From contig NZ_CP045404.1 of the NCBI RefSeq assembly GCF_009363715.1, positions 3,688,001 through 3,752,000 of the forward strand: 64,000 nucleotides of DNA, in the 5' to 3' direction. Below are positions 50,797-59,888 of the stretch, piece after piece; positions within the stretch are counted from its first letter, which is position 1; the number at the start of each line of letters is the position of its first letter. A model generated the notes under the pieces. That model was not told where the DNA came from. It saw nothing but the letters and a program-made list of their open reading frames with translations, and did no database searches. The stretch is from Roseovarius sp. THAF9 (GTDB taxonomy: Bacteria > Pseudomonadota > Alphaproteobacteria > Rhodobacterales > Rhodobacteraceae). A program made the translations under genes and the position numbers.

Positions 50797-52317
50797 ATGA
50801 ACGAACTCACGCAACTTTCGGCGGAATTCCAATCGCCGTTCAAGACCCGCTACGACAACTTCATCGGCGGCAAATTCACCCCGCCCGCGAACGGCAAGTA
50901 TTTCGACAACGTGACCCCGATCACCGGGCAAGCGGTCTGCGAAATCGCCCGCTCGGATGCCGCCGACGTGGAGCTTGCGCTCGACGCCGCCCACGCCGCC
51001 AAAGACGCGTGGGGCCGCACCTCGGCCACCGAACGCGCCAACATCCTGCTGAAAGTGGCGGATAGGATCGAGGAAAACCTCGACCTGATTGCCGTGGCAG
51101 AAACCTGGGACAACGGCAAGCCGATCCGCGAGACCGTCAATGCCGACATCCCGCTCGCCGTCGACCATTTCCGCTATTTCGCCAGCGTCCTGCGCGGGCA
51201 GGAAGGCGCGATGTCCGAAATCGACGCCGACACCGTCGCCTATCACTATCACGAACCGCTGGGCGTCGTGGGCCAGATCATTCCGTGGAACTTCTCGGTG
51301 CTGATGGCCGCGTGGAAACTCGCCCCGGCGCTGGCCGCCGGCAACTGCATCGTCCTGAAACCGGCGGAACAGACCCCTGCCGCGATCATGGTGCTGATGG
51401 AGGTCATCGCCGACCTGCTGCCCGATGGCGTTCTGAACATCGTCAACGGCTACGGCGCCGAGGTGGGCGCGGCGCTGGCGAAATCCAACCGAATCGCCAA
51501 GATCGCCTTCACCGGCTCCACCCAGACCGGCCGCACGATCATGCAATACGCGACCGAGAACCTCATTCCGGTCACGCTGGAACTTGGCGGCAAGTCCCCC
51601 AACATCTTCTTCTCCGACGTGATGGCCAAGGACGACGCCTTTCTCGACAAGGCGATCGAAGGCTTCGTGCTTTTCGCCTTCAATCAGGGCGAGGTTTGCA
51701 CCTGCCCCAGCCGCGCGCTGATCCAGGAAGACATCTATGAAGAGTTCATCGCCCGCGCCATCGAACGGGTAAAAGCCATCAAGCAGGGCGACCCGCGCCT
51801 GATGGACACGATGGTCGGCGCCCAGGCCAGCCGCGAACAGCAGGACAAAATCCTCAGCTACCTGCAAATCGGTGTCGAGGAAGGCGCCGAGGTGCTCGCC
51901 GGCGGTGCGGCGGCGCAGATGGACGGCGAGTTGTCCGAGGGCTACTACATCCAGCCGACCATCCTGAAGGGCCACAACAAGATGCGCGTCTTCCAGGAAG
52001 AGATCTTCGGCCCTGTCGTCTCTGTGACCACCTTCAAGGACGAGGCCGAGGCGCTGGCGCTGGCCAACGACACCATCTACGGCCTCGGCGCCGGGGTCTG
52101 GTCGCGCGACGCCAACACCTGCTACCGCTTCGGACGCGGCATCCAGGCCGGGCGCGTCTGGATCAACAACTACCACGCCTATCCGGCCCACGCGGCCTTT
52201 GGCGGCTACAAGCAGTCCGGCATCGGGCGCGAGAACCACAAGATGATGCTGGACCACTACCAGCAGACCAAGAACATGCTGGTCAGCTACAACCCCAACA
52301 AGCTGGGTTTCTTCTAG
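50797..52317 (+). CDS. NAD(P)-dependent aldehyde dehydrogenase (AldB/ExaC acetaldehyde dehydrogenase type)
   Basis: 506 aa, full length. Strong ribosome site AGGAGG before the ATG. Conserved motifs: [30 protein letters not shown], the general base in [12 protein letters not shown] and the nucleophile Cys in [12 protein letters not shown]. The [12 protein letters not shown] form and the C-terminal [20 protein letters not shown] are typical of AldB/ExaC-like acetaldehyde dehydrogenases of alcohol metabolism. It is monocistronic, ended by a terminator, and probably controlled by the GAF-Fis protein. Confidence 0.94.
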   Translation: MNELTQLSAEFQSPFKTRYDNFIGGKFTPPANGKYFDNVTPITGQAVCEIARSDAADVELALDAAHAAKDAWGRTSATERANILLKVADRIEENLDLIAVAETWDNGKPIRETVNADIPLAVDHFRYFASVLRGQEGAMSEIDADTVAYHYHEPLGVVGQIIPWNFSVLMAAWKLAPALAAGNCIVLKPAEQTPAAIMVLMEVIADLLPDGVLNIVNGYGAEVGAALAKSNRIAKIAFTGSTQTGRTIMQYATENLIPVTLELGGKSPNIFFSDVMAKDDAFLDKAIEGFVLFAFNQGEVCTCPSRALIQEDIYEEFIARAIERVKAIKQGDPRLMDTMVGAQASREQQDKILSYLQIGVEEGAEVLAGGAAAQMDGELSEGYYIQPTILKGHNKMRVFQEEIFGPVVSVTTFKDEAEALALANDTIYGLGAGVWSRDANTCYRFGRGIQAGRVWINNYHAYPAHAAFGGYKQSGIGRENHKMMLDHYQQTKNMLVSYNPNKLGFF

Positions 52318-52326
52318 GAACGGATT

Positions 52327-52354
52327 GGGGCGGCACAGCGTGTCGCCCCTTTTT
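52327..52354 (+). terminator. Rho-independent terminator after the aldehyde dehydrogenase
   Basis: GGGGCG-(G)-CAC pairs with GTG-(T)-CGCCCC around AGC, followed by TTTTT. It lies 10 bases after the stop codon. Confidence 0.88.
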
Positions 52355-52359
52355 CCGTG

Positions 52360-52584
52360 TCAGGTCAGGTACCGCGCCACGACCTGCACGAACACATTGG
52401 GTATCTCGTTAATGTCGTACCCGCCCGGCTTGTTGCTGACCGCCCAGAACACCATCACACCGGACGCTATGATCGTAAACGCCGCAACCCGCGGCGCATG
52501 TCCGTCCGACAATGCAGACAGCACCGACGGGATGGAAAAAACGCCCAGAACCAAGCCGATAATGAAAATAAGATCGGGATCCAT
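52360..52584 (-). CDS. Small membrane protein downstream of pyk
   Basis: 74 aa with two predicted membrane helices (about residues 5-23 and 33-50, IIGLVLGVFSIPSVLSAL and AAFTIIASGVMVFWAV) and a C-terminal tail GGYDINEIPNVFVQVVARYL. The start is 46 bp after the pyk stop, so it is probably transcribed with pyk. Family and function unknown. Length, hydrophobic pattern and codon use favour a real gene over an antisense shadow. Confidence 0.75.
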   Translation of the reverse strand: MDPDLIFIIGLVLGVFSIPSVLSALSDGHAPRVAAFTIIASGVMVFWAVSNKPGGYDINEIPNVFVQVVARYLT

Positions 52585-52630
52585 TTCAAAGACCCTCCAT
52601 GAACTGCTCTGCGGGACAGTATAGCGCAGT

Positions 52631-54076
52631 TCAGTCTTGGTCAGTCGAAGAAAGTTCCTTTTGGTTACAAGGCGCTACCCGCAGGATATTGGTGGTCCCC
52701 GGCACATTGAACGGCACGCCCGCGGTCACGATCACCTGATCGTTCTCGGTCGCATAGCCCTGTTTCAGCGCGGCGCGCGTGGCGTTCTGCACCGCCATCT
52801 TGAACCGGGTCAGCTCGGGCGTCATCACGCAATCCGTCCCCCAGTTCAGGGTCAGGCGCCGCGCGGTTTCGCGCACGTTCGTCATCGCGATGATCGGCAC
52901 GCGCGGGCGCTCCCGCGCCGTCAAAAGCGCGGTCGTCCCGCTTTGCGTGTAACAACAGATCGCCGCCACCTCGGTCGTCTCCGCGATTTCCCGCGCGGCG
53001 GCGACGATGCCGTCGGCCACCGTGGTCCGGTCTGCCTTGCGCGAGGCTTCGATGATCTCGGTATAGGTCGGGTCGTCCTCGACCTCTTGTGCCACGTTGT
53101 CCATCGTCTGCACCGCCTCTACAGGATACTCACCCGCCGCCGATTCCGCCGACAGCATGATCGCGTCCGCCCCTTCGTAGATCGCGGTCGCCACGTCGCT
53201 GACTTCGGCCCGCGTCGGCATCGGGCTTGCGATCATCGATTCCAGCATCTGCGTGGCGATGATCACCGGCTTGGCCGCCGCGCGGCACTTGCGCACCATG
53301 CGCTTTTGCAACGGCGGCACGTTCTGCACCGGCAGCTCCACGCCCAAATCTCCGCGAGCCACCATGATGCCGTCCACCTCGTCCAGGATCTCGTCGAAAT
53401 CGGTCACCGCAGAGGGTTTTTCCACTTTCACCATGATCGCCGCCCGTCCACGCACCAGCGCGCTGGCCTCGATCACGTCCCGCGCCCGCTGCACGAAACT
53501 CAGCGCCAGCCAGTCCACACCCAACTCGCACGCGAACTCCAGGTCGTCGCGGTCTTTGTCTGTCAGCGCCGCCAGCGGCAGCACCACGTCCGGCACGTTC
53601 ACACCCTTGCGGTCGGAAATCGTGCCGCCGGTAATCACCTCGGTTTCGGCAAAGTCAGTGCCGCATTTCGTCACCTTCAGGCGGATCTTGCCATCGTTCA
53701 CCAACAGCCGCGCACCGGGCTTCAGCGCCTGGAAGATCTCGGGATGCGGCAGGTTCACACGGTCGATCGTCCCCTTCGCCTCATCCAGGTCCAGCCGGAA
53801 CGACGCCCCTTCCTCAAGCTCTTCCGATCCGTTCTCGAACGGCCCCACGCGCAGCTTCGGCCCCTGAAGGTCGGCCAGGATGGCGATCGGGCTGTCCATC
53901 TCCTCTTCGACACGGCGGATGATCTCGTGCTTGGCGCGGATATCGTCCTGCGTGCCGTGGCTCATGTTCAGCCGGAACACGTCCGCCCCCGCTTCGTGCA
54001 ACGCGCGGATGGTTTCATAGGTCTCCGATGCCGGGCCCAGCGTGGCCACGATCTTCACGTTGCGATGGCGTCTCAT
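52631..54076 (-). CDS. pyk: Pyruvate kinase
   Basis: 481 aa. The N-terminal NVKIVATLGPAS, the DVFRLNMSHG loop, ILADLQGPKLRVG, the active-site Lys in IMVKVEKPSAV, MVARGDLGVELP and IATQMLESMI are all present, giving a complete TIM barrel and C-terminal domain. It makes ATP and pyruvate from phosphoenolpyruvate. The start at 54076 follows AAGGTAAGGA. A TTAGCGCTAA palindrome lies 30 bases upstream of the start codon, so it is probably under control of a LacI-type regulator. Confidence 0.98.
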   Translation of the reverse strand: MRRHRNVKIVATLGPASETYETIRALHEAGADVFRLNMSHGTQDDIRAKHEIIRRVEEEMDSPIAILADLQGPKLRVGPFENGSEELEEGASFRLDLDEAKGTIDRVNLPHPEIFQALKPGARLLVNDGKIRLKVTKCGTDFAETEVITGGTISDRKGVNVPDVVLPLAALTDKDRDDLEFACELGVDWLALSFVQRARDVIEASALVRGRAAIMVKVEKPSAVTDFDEILDEVDGIMVARGDLGVELPVQNVPPLQKRMVRKCRAAAKPVIIATQMLESMIASPMPTRAEVSDVATAIYEGADAIMLSAESAAGEYPVEAVQTMDNVAQEVEDDPTYTEIIEASRKADRTTVADGIVAAAREIAETTEVAAICCYTQSGTTALLTARERPRVPIIAMTNVRETARRLTLNWGTDCVMTPELTRFKMAVQNATRAALKQGYATENDQVIVTAGVPFNVPGTTNILRVAPCNQKELSSTDQD

Positions 54077-54106
54077 GTGTATCCTTACCTTTATGTTCAG
54101 CTTGCG

Positions 54107-54116
54107 TTAGCGCTAA
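54107..54116. promoter_or_regulatory. TTAGCGCTAA operator candidate upstream of pyk
   Basis: A perfect 10-base palindrome with a central CG, the usual form of LacI-family operators. It lies in the 117-bp gap between divergent pyk and the N-formylglutamate amidohydrolase gene, 30 bases from the pyk ATG. In rhodobacters a LacI-type regulator of central carbon metabolism (CceR) is known; whether this sequence matches its site is not verified. Confidence 0.55.
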
Positions 54117-54193
54117 ACTTACACAGGGTTTATTACCCAATTCCCATTTCCTGACAACTGACATAAAAGTGGTGGTCAAGAGATGACATCAGC

Positions 54194-54964
54194 ATGACAT
54201 ATCGACCGTTTTTCACAGAAGGGGCAAATCGTCCCTCCCGCTGGCTCGTCACCTGCGACCATGCCGCCAACACCGTTCCGCCCTTCGTGAACGGCGGCTC
54301 GCTCGGGCTCGATCCGGCGGACATGGCCCGCCACATCGCGTATGACCCGGGCGCTGCCGGGGTTGCGCGGGCGCTGGCCCGTGCGCTCGACGCGCCGTGC
54401 ATCATGACCAACTTTTCCCGTCTCGTGATCGACCCCAACCGGGGCGAGGATGACCCGACCCTCGTGATGAAACTCTATGACGGCACCATCATCCCTGCAA
54501 ACCGCCATGTCGGCCCGGCCGATATCGAACAGCGCCTGAACGCCTTATATAGACCCTATCACAGCGAATTGGCCCGCATGGCGGCACGGCAGGACGATAC
54601 TATAATTGTCTCGATCCACTCCTTCACCCGCCAGCTTCAGGGCCGCCCGCCCCGGCCGTGGCATATCGGCGTTCTTTATGCCACGGACGATCGCCTGACC
54701 CGCCCGCTGATCAACCGCATGGCGCAAGAAACCGACATCTGCGTGGGCGAGAACGAGCCTTATGGCGGCCACCTGCCCGGCGACGCCATCGCCCGTCACG
54801 GCATCGCTTATCAGCGGCTCAACGCCCTGATCGAGCTGCGCAACGACCTGATCGTGACCGAGGACCAGCAAGCCGCCTGGGCCCAGCGCCTGGCCCCCAT
54901 GCTGGTCGAGGCGGCAGATCATGCCGGCGCTCGCCTCACCCCTGTAGCAGCAGAAAACAATTGA
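54194..54964 (+). CDS. N-formylglutamate amidohydrolase family protein
   Basis: 256 aa. Family motifs: VTCDHAANTVPP near the N-terminus, HIAYDPGAAGVARALARAL, SRLVIDPNRGEDDPTL, IIVSIHSFT and NEPYGG. The fold is the zinc amidohydrolase group of HutG/N-formylglutamate deformylase, which releases formate and glutamate at the end of histidine breakdown. No other hut gene is near, so another N-acyl substrate is possible. First gene of a five-gene plus-strand run. Confidence 0.88.
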   Translation: MTYRPFFTEGANRPSRWLVTCDHAANTVPPFVNGGSLGLDPADMARHIAYDPGAAGVARALARALDAPCIMTNFSRLVIDPNRGEDDPTLVMKLYDGTIIPANRHVGPADIEQRLNALYRPYHSELARMAARQDDTIIVSIHSFTRQLQGRPPRPWHIGVLYATDDRLTRPLINRMAQETDICVGENEPYGGHLPGDAIARHGIAYQRLNALIELRNDLIVTEDQQAAWAQRLAPMLVEAADHAGARLTPVAAENN

Positions 54965-55012
54965 ACCCGTCCCCCGCTTCGCGACACTTACCGCAGGAAA
55001 AAGGGGACGGTC

Positions 55013-55354
55013 ATGCCGCATATCATCATCGAACATTCCAGCGGACTGGAAAACAGCCACGACCTTCAGGCGCTCTGCGACGACCTGTGGGAAAAATTCG
55101 CGAACCACGCCAGCGTAACCGCGCCCGACACGGTGCGCACCCGCACCATCGCCGCCACCGCCTCGCGCATCGGGGTCGAACCCCAAAGCTTCGCCCACGC
55201 CACGCTGCTCCTCCTGCCCGGCCGCAGTGACGCGGTGCGCACGGATCTGGCACAATTGACGCTCGACACGCTTCAGGCACACCTGCCGGACGTCGGCAGC
55301 CTGACCGTGCGGCTGGACGCCATCGAGCAGCCCTACCTGAAACGCATGCTCTAG
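55013..55354 (+). CDS. 5-carboxymethyl-2-hydroxymuconate isomerase-like protein (tautomerase superfamily)
   Basis: 113 aa, near the usual length of CHMI (~125 aa). It begins MPHIIIEHSSGLE; after Met removal Pro becomes the N-terminal residue, the general base of the tautomerase superfamily. TLLLLPGRSDAVRTDL and VRLDAIEQPYLKRML also fit. CHMI acts in homoprotocatechuate breakdown, but no other gene of that route is nearby. It lies 48 bp after the N-formylglutamate amidohydrolase gene. Confidence 0.82.
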   Translation: MPHIIIEHSSGLENSHDLQALCDDLWEKFANHASVTAPDTVRTRTIAATASRIGVEPQSFAHATLLLLPGRSDAVRTDLAQLTLDTLQAHLPDVGSLTVRLDAIEQPYLKRML

Positions 55355-55359
55355 GCCAG

Positions 55360-56439
55360 ATGCGCCAGCCCCCGACATATCCTGCGATCGAGGGCCTTCG
55401 CGGCACATCCGTCCTGCCACAAGACGCGCAACGCACGATCAGGGAGTTCGGCACGGCCATCGCCAACGGCGACGACCTCTCTGGCCACGCGGCGCGCTAC
55501 TGCGACGCGGTCGCTGACCTGCCCGCTAACGCAATGCCCCGCGCGGAACAGGACATCATCGCGATGGCCCGCCTTTACACCCAAGAGACACCGACCGGCG
55601 ATTTCCGCTGGCGCGATGCCATCCGCACGTTATTCAAAGGCCCACGACCGGCGGAAAAAGCCTCTGTTACAGCCCAAAGCGCGCTTCTTTTCCTGCATCA
55701 CTCGGATGGCCACTTGCGCGAGGCGGCCCTGAACACACTGCAACTCGCCCCACAGAACAGCTTCGACCTCGCCGTGCTGGTCCACCGCCTTCGCGACTGG
55801 GTGCCAGAGGTCCGCGCTGCAGCGCAGGCCTATCTCGCGCGCATCGCTGTCGAGCTTGATCCCGACCTTGTCGCGGAAAATGTTCTGTTCCTCCTCGCAA
55901 ACGGCCACAACATTATCAGTGAACCAGAACATTCGCCCGGCAACCTGATCTCGGCATGCCACCGCGGCGACATCGCACGCGCCCTCACGCGCCATCTGGC
56001 CTACGTTCGCACCGGCACTCATGGCTACGCGCTCCAACAGCTCCTGAAGCAGCCTCTACTAGACTCTAGACTGCCTCAACTTGCCCAGGATGCCGCTCAT
56101 CCCGGCGTCCGTCTGGTGGCTTACCGCACGCTTCTATCCGGCGCCGCGCGCTGGCTCACGGGCCACAGGGTCGACCACTCTCGAACAAACCGCCGGCGGC
56201 TGCCGGAATATGCCACTCGGCAAGTCGAAATCGCGGTAGACGCCGACAAAATACTCCGCCAGGCGGCGCAGGACCGGTCCGTCAAGATACGCCGCCTTGC
56301 CGCAGACACCTTGATCGAGGCCCGTACCCGTGCCAAATCGATCACAGACGAGTTGGCAAGGACACTCGCGCAGGACAAATACCCGTCGGTCCGGGAGCGG
56401 GCCGAAACCTACCTGCGCAAAAGGGAAGGAGATACCTGA
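55360..56439 (+). CDS. HEAT-repeat-like protein of unknown function
   Basis: 359 aa, helical, no signal peptide or membrane segment. Repeating amphipathic helices with the D-xx-V-R-xx-A pattern are visible, for example RDWVPEVRAAAQAYLARI, DRSVKIRRLAADTLIEA and DKYPSVRERAETYLRK, the type found in HEAT/Armadillo solenoids that bind proteins. The start lies 5 bp after the isomerase stop without a strong ribosome site. Its stop overlaps the DUF1244 ATG (TGATG). Function unknown. Confidence 0.72.
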   Translation: MRQPPTYPAIEGLRGTSVLPQDAQRTIREFGTAIANGDDLSGHAARYCDAVADLPANAMPRAEQDIIAMARLYTQETPTGDFRWRDAIRTLFKGPRPAEKASVTAQSALLFLHHSDGHLREAALNTLQLAPQNSFDLAVLVHRLRDWVPEVRAAAQAYLARIAVELDPDLVAENVLFLLANGHNIISEPEHSPGNLISACHRGDIARALTRHLAYVRTGTHGYALQQLLKQPLLDSRLPQLAQDAAHPGVRLVAYRTLLSGAARWLTGHRVDHSRTNRRRLPEYATRQVEIAVDADKILRQAAQDRSVKIRRLAADTLIEARTRAKSITDELARTLAQDKYPSVRERAETYLRKREGDT

Positions 56440-56753
56440 TGGACGATCAAACCCGCATCGAGCTCGAAGCCGCCGCGTTCCGCACCCTGCGCGAACATCT
56501 GATGGAAAAACGCACCGACGTGCAAAACATCGACATGATGAACCTCGCCGGCTTCTGCCGCAACTGCCTCAGCCGCTGGTACCAGGAGGCCGCCAACGAG
56601 CGCGGCATCGACATGACCAAGGACGAGGCGCGCGAAACATTCTACGGCATGACGATGGACGAGTGGAAAGCGAATTATCAGACCGACGCCTCGGACGACC
56701 AGAAAGCGGCGTTCGACAAGTCCTTCGCCGAAAACGTAGGTTCCAAGACCTAA
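56439..56753 (+). CDS. DUF1244 domain protein
   Basis: 104 aa. The family pattern is clear: AAFRTLREHLMEKRTDVQNIDMMNLAGFCRNCLSRWY, then RGIDMTKDEARETFYGMTMDEWKANYQ. The two Cys in FCRNCLSRW are conserved in this family, as I recall it. A strong AAGGGAAGGAG ribosome site lies in the end of the upstream gene. Function unknown; it is often near formylglutamate hydrolase genes in alphaproteobacteria. Confidence 0.88.
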   Translation: MDDQTRIELEAAAFRTLREHLMEKRTDVQNIDMMNLAGFCRNCLSRWYQEAANERGIDMTKDEARETFYGMTMDEWKANYQTDASDDQKAAFDKSFAENVGSKT

Positions 56754-56756
56754 CCC

Positions 56757-57929
56757 ATGACGCTCGACATCGCGCGCCTGCGCGCCGACACCCCCGCCTG
56801 CAAGACGCTCCTGCATTTCAACAATGCCGGCGCTGGTCTGATGCCGCTGCCGGTGCAAGAGGCGCTCTTGGAATACCTGTCGCTGGAGTCCCGTATCGGC
56901 GGGTACGAGGCAGCGGCCGAGGCGAAACCGGCCATCGACCTTTTCTATACCGAAATGGCGGCGCTTCTGAACGCCAAGCCATCCGAAATCGCCTTTATTG
57001 AAAACGCCACCCGCGCCTGGGACATGGCCTTCTTCAGCCTGCCCTTGCAGCCCGGCGACCGCATCCTGACCCATGCCTCGGAATACGTGTCGAACTATCT
57101 CGGCCTGCTACTACAGGCGCAGCGGCGCGGACTGGAGATCGACCTCATCCCGTCGGATGACACCGGACAGGTCGACATCGACGCGATTCAGTCTCTGATC
57201 CAGCCTAAAACCCGTCTCGTCGCCCTTACGCATGTCCCGACGCAAGGCGGTCTCGTGAACCCCGCAGAGGAGGTTGGGCGCATCGCGAAAGATCACGGTC
57301 TTTTCTACCTGCTTGACGCTTGCCAGTCTGCAGGCCAGATCGACCTCGACGTGGGCAAACTCGGCTGCGACATGCTCTCCGGCACGGGCCGGAAATACCT
57401 TCGCGGTCCGCGCGGCACCGGGTTTCTCTATGTCCGCGAAGGCCTGATCGACAGTCTCGACCCACCCTTCATTGATCTCTTCTCCGCCACCTGGACGGGC
57501 CCCGACACCTTCGAGCTTCAGCCCGACGCCAAGCGGTTCGAGAACTGGGAGCGTTTCGTCGCCGGACAACTCGGGCTTGGTGTCGCGGCAAGCTACGCCC
57601 GCGAGATCGGCCTGCCCGCGATCGAGGCCCGCGTGGCCGACCTCGGTGAAACCCTGCGCGACGCGCTGCGCGACATTCCCGGCGTGACAGTCCGCGATCT
57701 GGGCAAGCGCAAATGCGGCATCGTGACCTTCACCCATGACGGCCACACGCCCCAGGACATGACCAGCGCGTTGCGGGCACGAAATATCAACATCTCCGTT
57801 TCCAACCGCACCAGCGCCCAGCTCGATCTCGGCGCCCGCGGCCTCGACCATCTCGCGCGCGCCTCGGTTCACGCCTACAACACCGAGGACGAGATCGCCC
57901 GTTTCACCGCGGCCGTCGCCGCGCTCTGA
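56757..57929 (+). CDS. Class V aminotransferase (cysteine desulfurase-like / epimerase-like)
   Basis: 390 aa PLP enzyme. PLP motifs: ATRAWDMAFFSLPL, the Asp-Gln pair in FYLLDACQSAGQIDLD and the Lys in SGTGRKYLRGPRGTGFLYV. The KYLRGPRGTGFLYV block is shared by cysteine desulfurases (SufS/CsdA) and isopenicillin N epimerase-like proteins. No nucleophilic Cys of SufS type was located, so a desulfurase role is not shown. Three bp after DUF1244, it ends the five-gene run. Confidence 0.88.
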   Translation: MTLDIARLRADTPACKTLLHFNNAGAGLMPLPVQEALLEYLSLESRIGGYEAAAEAKPAIDLFYTEMAALLNAKPSEIAFIENATRAWDMAFFSLPLQPGDRILTHASEYVSNYLGLLLQAQRRGLEIDLIPSDDTGQVDIDAIQSLIQPKTRLVALTHVPTQGGLVNPAEEVGRIAKDHGLFYLLDACQSAGQIDLDVGKLGCDMLSGTGRKYLRGPRGTGFLYVREGLIDSLDPPFIDLFSATWTGPDTFELQPDAKRFENWERFVAGQLGLGVAASYAREIGLPAIEARVADLGETLRDALRDIPGVTVRDLGKRKCGIVTFTHDGHTPQDMTSALRARNINISVSNRTSAQLDLGARGLDHLARASVHAYNTEDEIARFTAAVAAL

Positions 57930-57973
57930 CCGCGGAGCACCGGACGATTGGTCAACGAACACGATTTGCAGAT

Positions 57974-58037
57974 AATACCGACGCGATACCACTCAAATAC
58001 CGACGCGATACCGACGTGAGTTTCCAGCGTTAACCTT
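57974..58037 (+). repeat. ACCGACGCGATACC dispersed repeat, copy B
   Basis: The 44-base block 57974-58017 matches 12151-12194 at 41 of 44 positions, with two tandem ACCGACGCGATACC units, followed by TTAACCTTCGATTCGC. It fills the gap between convergent class V aminotransferase and dat genes. Confidence 0.7.
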
Positions 58038-58045
58038 CGATTCGC

Positions 58046-58909
58046 TCAGACCGCGACTTTCCGGCTTTCCTCGATGTAGATTTCCCGCAACCGCGTCGCC
58101 ACCGTGCCGGGCGTCCCGTCGCCAAGGGCCACACCGTCGACTTCCACCACCGGCATCACGAAGGCACTGGCCGAGGTGACGAACGCCTCGTCGGCGTCCT
58201 TGGCCTCGTCGACGCTGAAATTTCGTTCCTCCACCTGCATTTGCGCCTCTTCGGCAAAGCGCAGCACGGCCGCCCGGGTGATTCCGTGCAGGATGTCGTT
58301 CGACAGCGCGCGGGTGATGATCTTTCCATCCTTGACGATATAGGCATTGTTCGACGTGCCTTCGGTCACGAACCCGTCCTGCACCATCCACGCATCGTCG
58401 CAACCCGCCTTCTTGGCCATCATCTTGCCCATCGACGGATACAGAAGCTGCGTCGTCTTGATGTCCCGACGACCCCAGCGCATGTCCTCTACAGTGATGA
58501 TCTTGATGCCTTTTTTCGCCACGGGGTTATCGGCCAACCCGGGCTTGGACTGGGTGAACAAAACCACGGTCGGCGGCGTGTCAGGATCGGGATAGGCAAA
58601 GTCCCGATCGCCGGGCGCGCCCCGCGTGATCTGCAGATACACAAGACCGTCCTCGATCTCGTTCACCCGCACCAGCTCGCGGTGGATGTCCAGCAGATCA
58701 TCCAGCACCGCCGGGTGCGGCAGGTCCAACTCATCCAGCGACCGTTGCAGCCGACGATTGTGACCCTCGAAATCGATCAGCTTGCCGCCCAGCACGCTGG
58801 TCACCTCGTACACCCCGTCCCCCATCAAGAATGCGCGATCGAAAATCGAGATTTTCGCTTCGTTCTCAGGCAGGTAATCGCCATTCACATACACGGTCCG
58901 CATCGTCAT
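58046..58909 (-). CDS. dat: D-amino acid aminotransferase
   Basis: 287 aa, fold-type IV PLP enzyme. The ATG at 58909 overlaps the dgcA stop (ATGA); ATGs six bases either side are alternatives. Family features: YVNGDYLPENEAKISIFDRAFLMGDGVYE, the PLP Lys in RRDIKTTQLLYPSMGKMMA and EGTSNNAYIVKDGKIITRALS. It is closest to D-alanine/D-amino acid transaminases and would move amino groups from D-amino acids to 2-oxoglutarate, giving D-glutamate. Overlap with dgcA and dgcN upstream supports a D-amino acid degradation role. Confidence 0.9.
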   Translation of the reverse strand: MTMRTVYVNGDYLPENEAKISIFDRAFLMGDGVYEVTSVLGGKLIDFEGHNRRLQRSLDELDLPHPAVLDDLLDIHRELVRVNEIEDGLVYLQITRGAPGDRDFAYPDPDTPPTVVLFTQSKPGLADNPVAKKGIKIITVEDMRWGRRDIKTTQLLYPSMGKMMAKKAGCDDAWMVQDGFVTEGTSNNAYIVKDGKIITRALSNDILHGITRAAVLRFAEEAQMQVEERNFSVDEAKDADEAFVTSASAFVMPVVEVDGVALGDGTPGTVATRLREIYIEESRKVAV

Positions 58910-59871
58910 CCCCATAGCTTTGCGGTGGGCGGATGCACCCCGGCCGCGTCGAAAATCAAAGGTTCGTCCCGGTCTTCGGCCAACAGAAGCGGGCCGTCAA
59001 GGTCGGTCACCGTCGCACCCTGCGCCACCAGCACCGCAGGCGCCATCGCCAGGCTCGACCCGATCATGCAGCCCACCATCACGTCATACCCTTCGGCCAG
59101 CGCGGCAGCGCGCAGCGCCAATGCCTCGGTCAGCCCGCCGGTCTTGTCCAGCTTGATGTTCACCATGTCGTATTTGCCCTTCAGCTTGGGCAGGCTGGCG
59201 CGGTCATGACAGCTCTCGTCGGCGCAGACTGGGACTGGTCGCTCCACGCCCAGCAACGCGTCATCTTCCGCCGCCGGCAAGGGTTGCTCCACCAGGGCCA
59301 CGCCCAAGCGTTGAAGGTGCGGCGCAAGGTCGGCATAGACCTCGGCACTCCAGCCCTCGTTGGCATCCACGATGATTTTCGCATCGGACGCGCCGGCCCG
59401 TACGGCCTCCAGCCGCGGCATGTCATCGGGCGTGCCCAGCTTGATCTTCAGCAAGGGTCGATGCGCGTTCCTCGCCGCCTGCTCCCGCATCTTTTCTGGC
59501 GCATCCAACGACAGCGTATAGGCCGTGATCTCTGGCCCCGGCGCGGGCAATCCCGCCAACTCCCACGCCCGTTTTCCGGCCTGTTTCGCCTGCAAATCCC
59601 ACAACGCGCAATCCACCGCGTTCCGCGCCGCGCCCGCCGGTAACAGTTCGTAAAGCTTTTCGCGGGAAACTTCCTCGGGCAGGCTTTCGATCTGCGCCGT
59701 CGCGCTGTCCAGCGTCTCGTCATACCGCGCATAGGGCACGCATTCGCCCCACCCGGTGACAGTGCCATCGGTCACGCGCACGGTCAGCACCTTCGCCTCG
59801 GTGCGCGAGCCCCGGCTGATGGTGAACACCTGCGCCAGCTTGAACACATCGCGCGTCACGGAAATCTGCAT
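58906..59871 (-). CDS. dgcA: N-acetyl-D-glutamate racemase (enolase superfamily)
   Basis: 321 aa from the ATG at 59871, preceded by AGAAGAAGGGG provided by a dispersed repeat. Enolase-superfamily signatures: KIKLG (KxK acid/base pair), metal ligands in IVDANEGW, EQPLP and CADESCHD, and KLDKTGGLTEA. It was long labelled dipeptide epimerase. Next to dgcN it corresponds to the marine D-glutamate route, in which N-acetyl-D-glutamate is epimerised to the L form. It overlaps dat at its end. Confidence 0.9.
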   Translation of the reverse strand: MQISVTRDVFKLAQVFTISRGSRTEAKVLTVRVTDGTVTGWGECVPYARYDETLDSATAQIESLPEEVSREKLYELLPAGAARNAVDCALWDLQAKQAGKRAWELAGLPAPGPEITAYTLSLDAPEKMREQAARNAHRPLLKIKLGTPDDMPRLEAVRAGASDAKIIVDANEGWSAEVYADLAPHLQRLGVALVEQPLPAAEDDALLGVERPVPVCADESCHDRASLPKLKGKYDMVNIKLDKTGGLTEALALRAAALAEGYDVMVGCMIGSSLAMAPAVLVAQGATVTDLDGPLLLAEDRDEPLIFDAAGVHPPTAKLWG

Positions 59872-59888
59872 CAATAACGGCCCCTTCT

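Noticed and set aside
50752..52257. 501-codon minus-strand open frame opposite the aldehyde dehydrogenase gene
   Set aside because: Composition is that of an antisense shadow; the plus-strand gene is full length with all active-site residues.
56757..57929. Assignment of the class V aminotransferase as SufS cysteine desulfurase
   Set aside because: There is no suf operon nearby and the nucleophilic Cys loop could not be identified, so only the family is reported.
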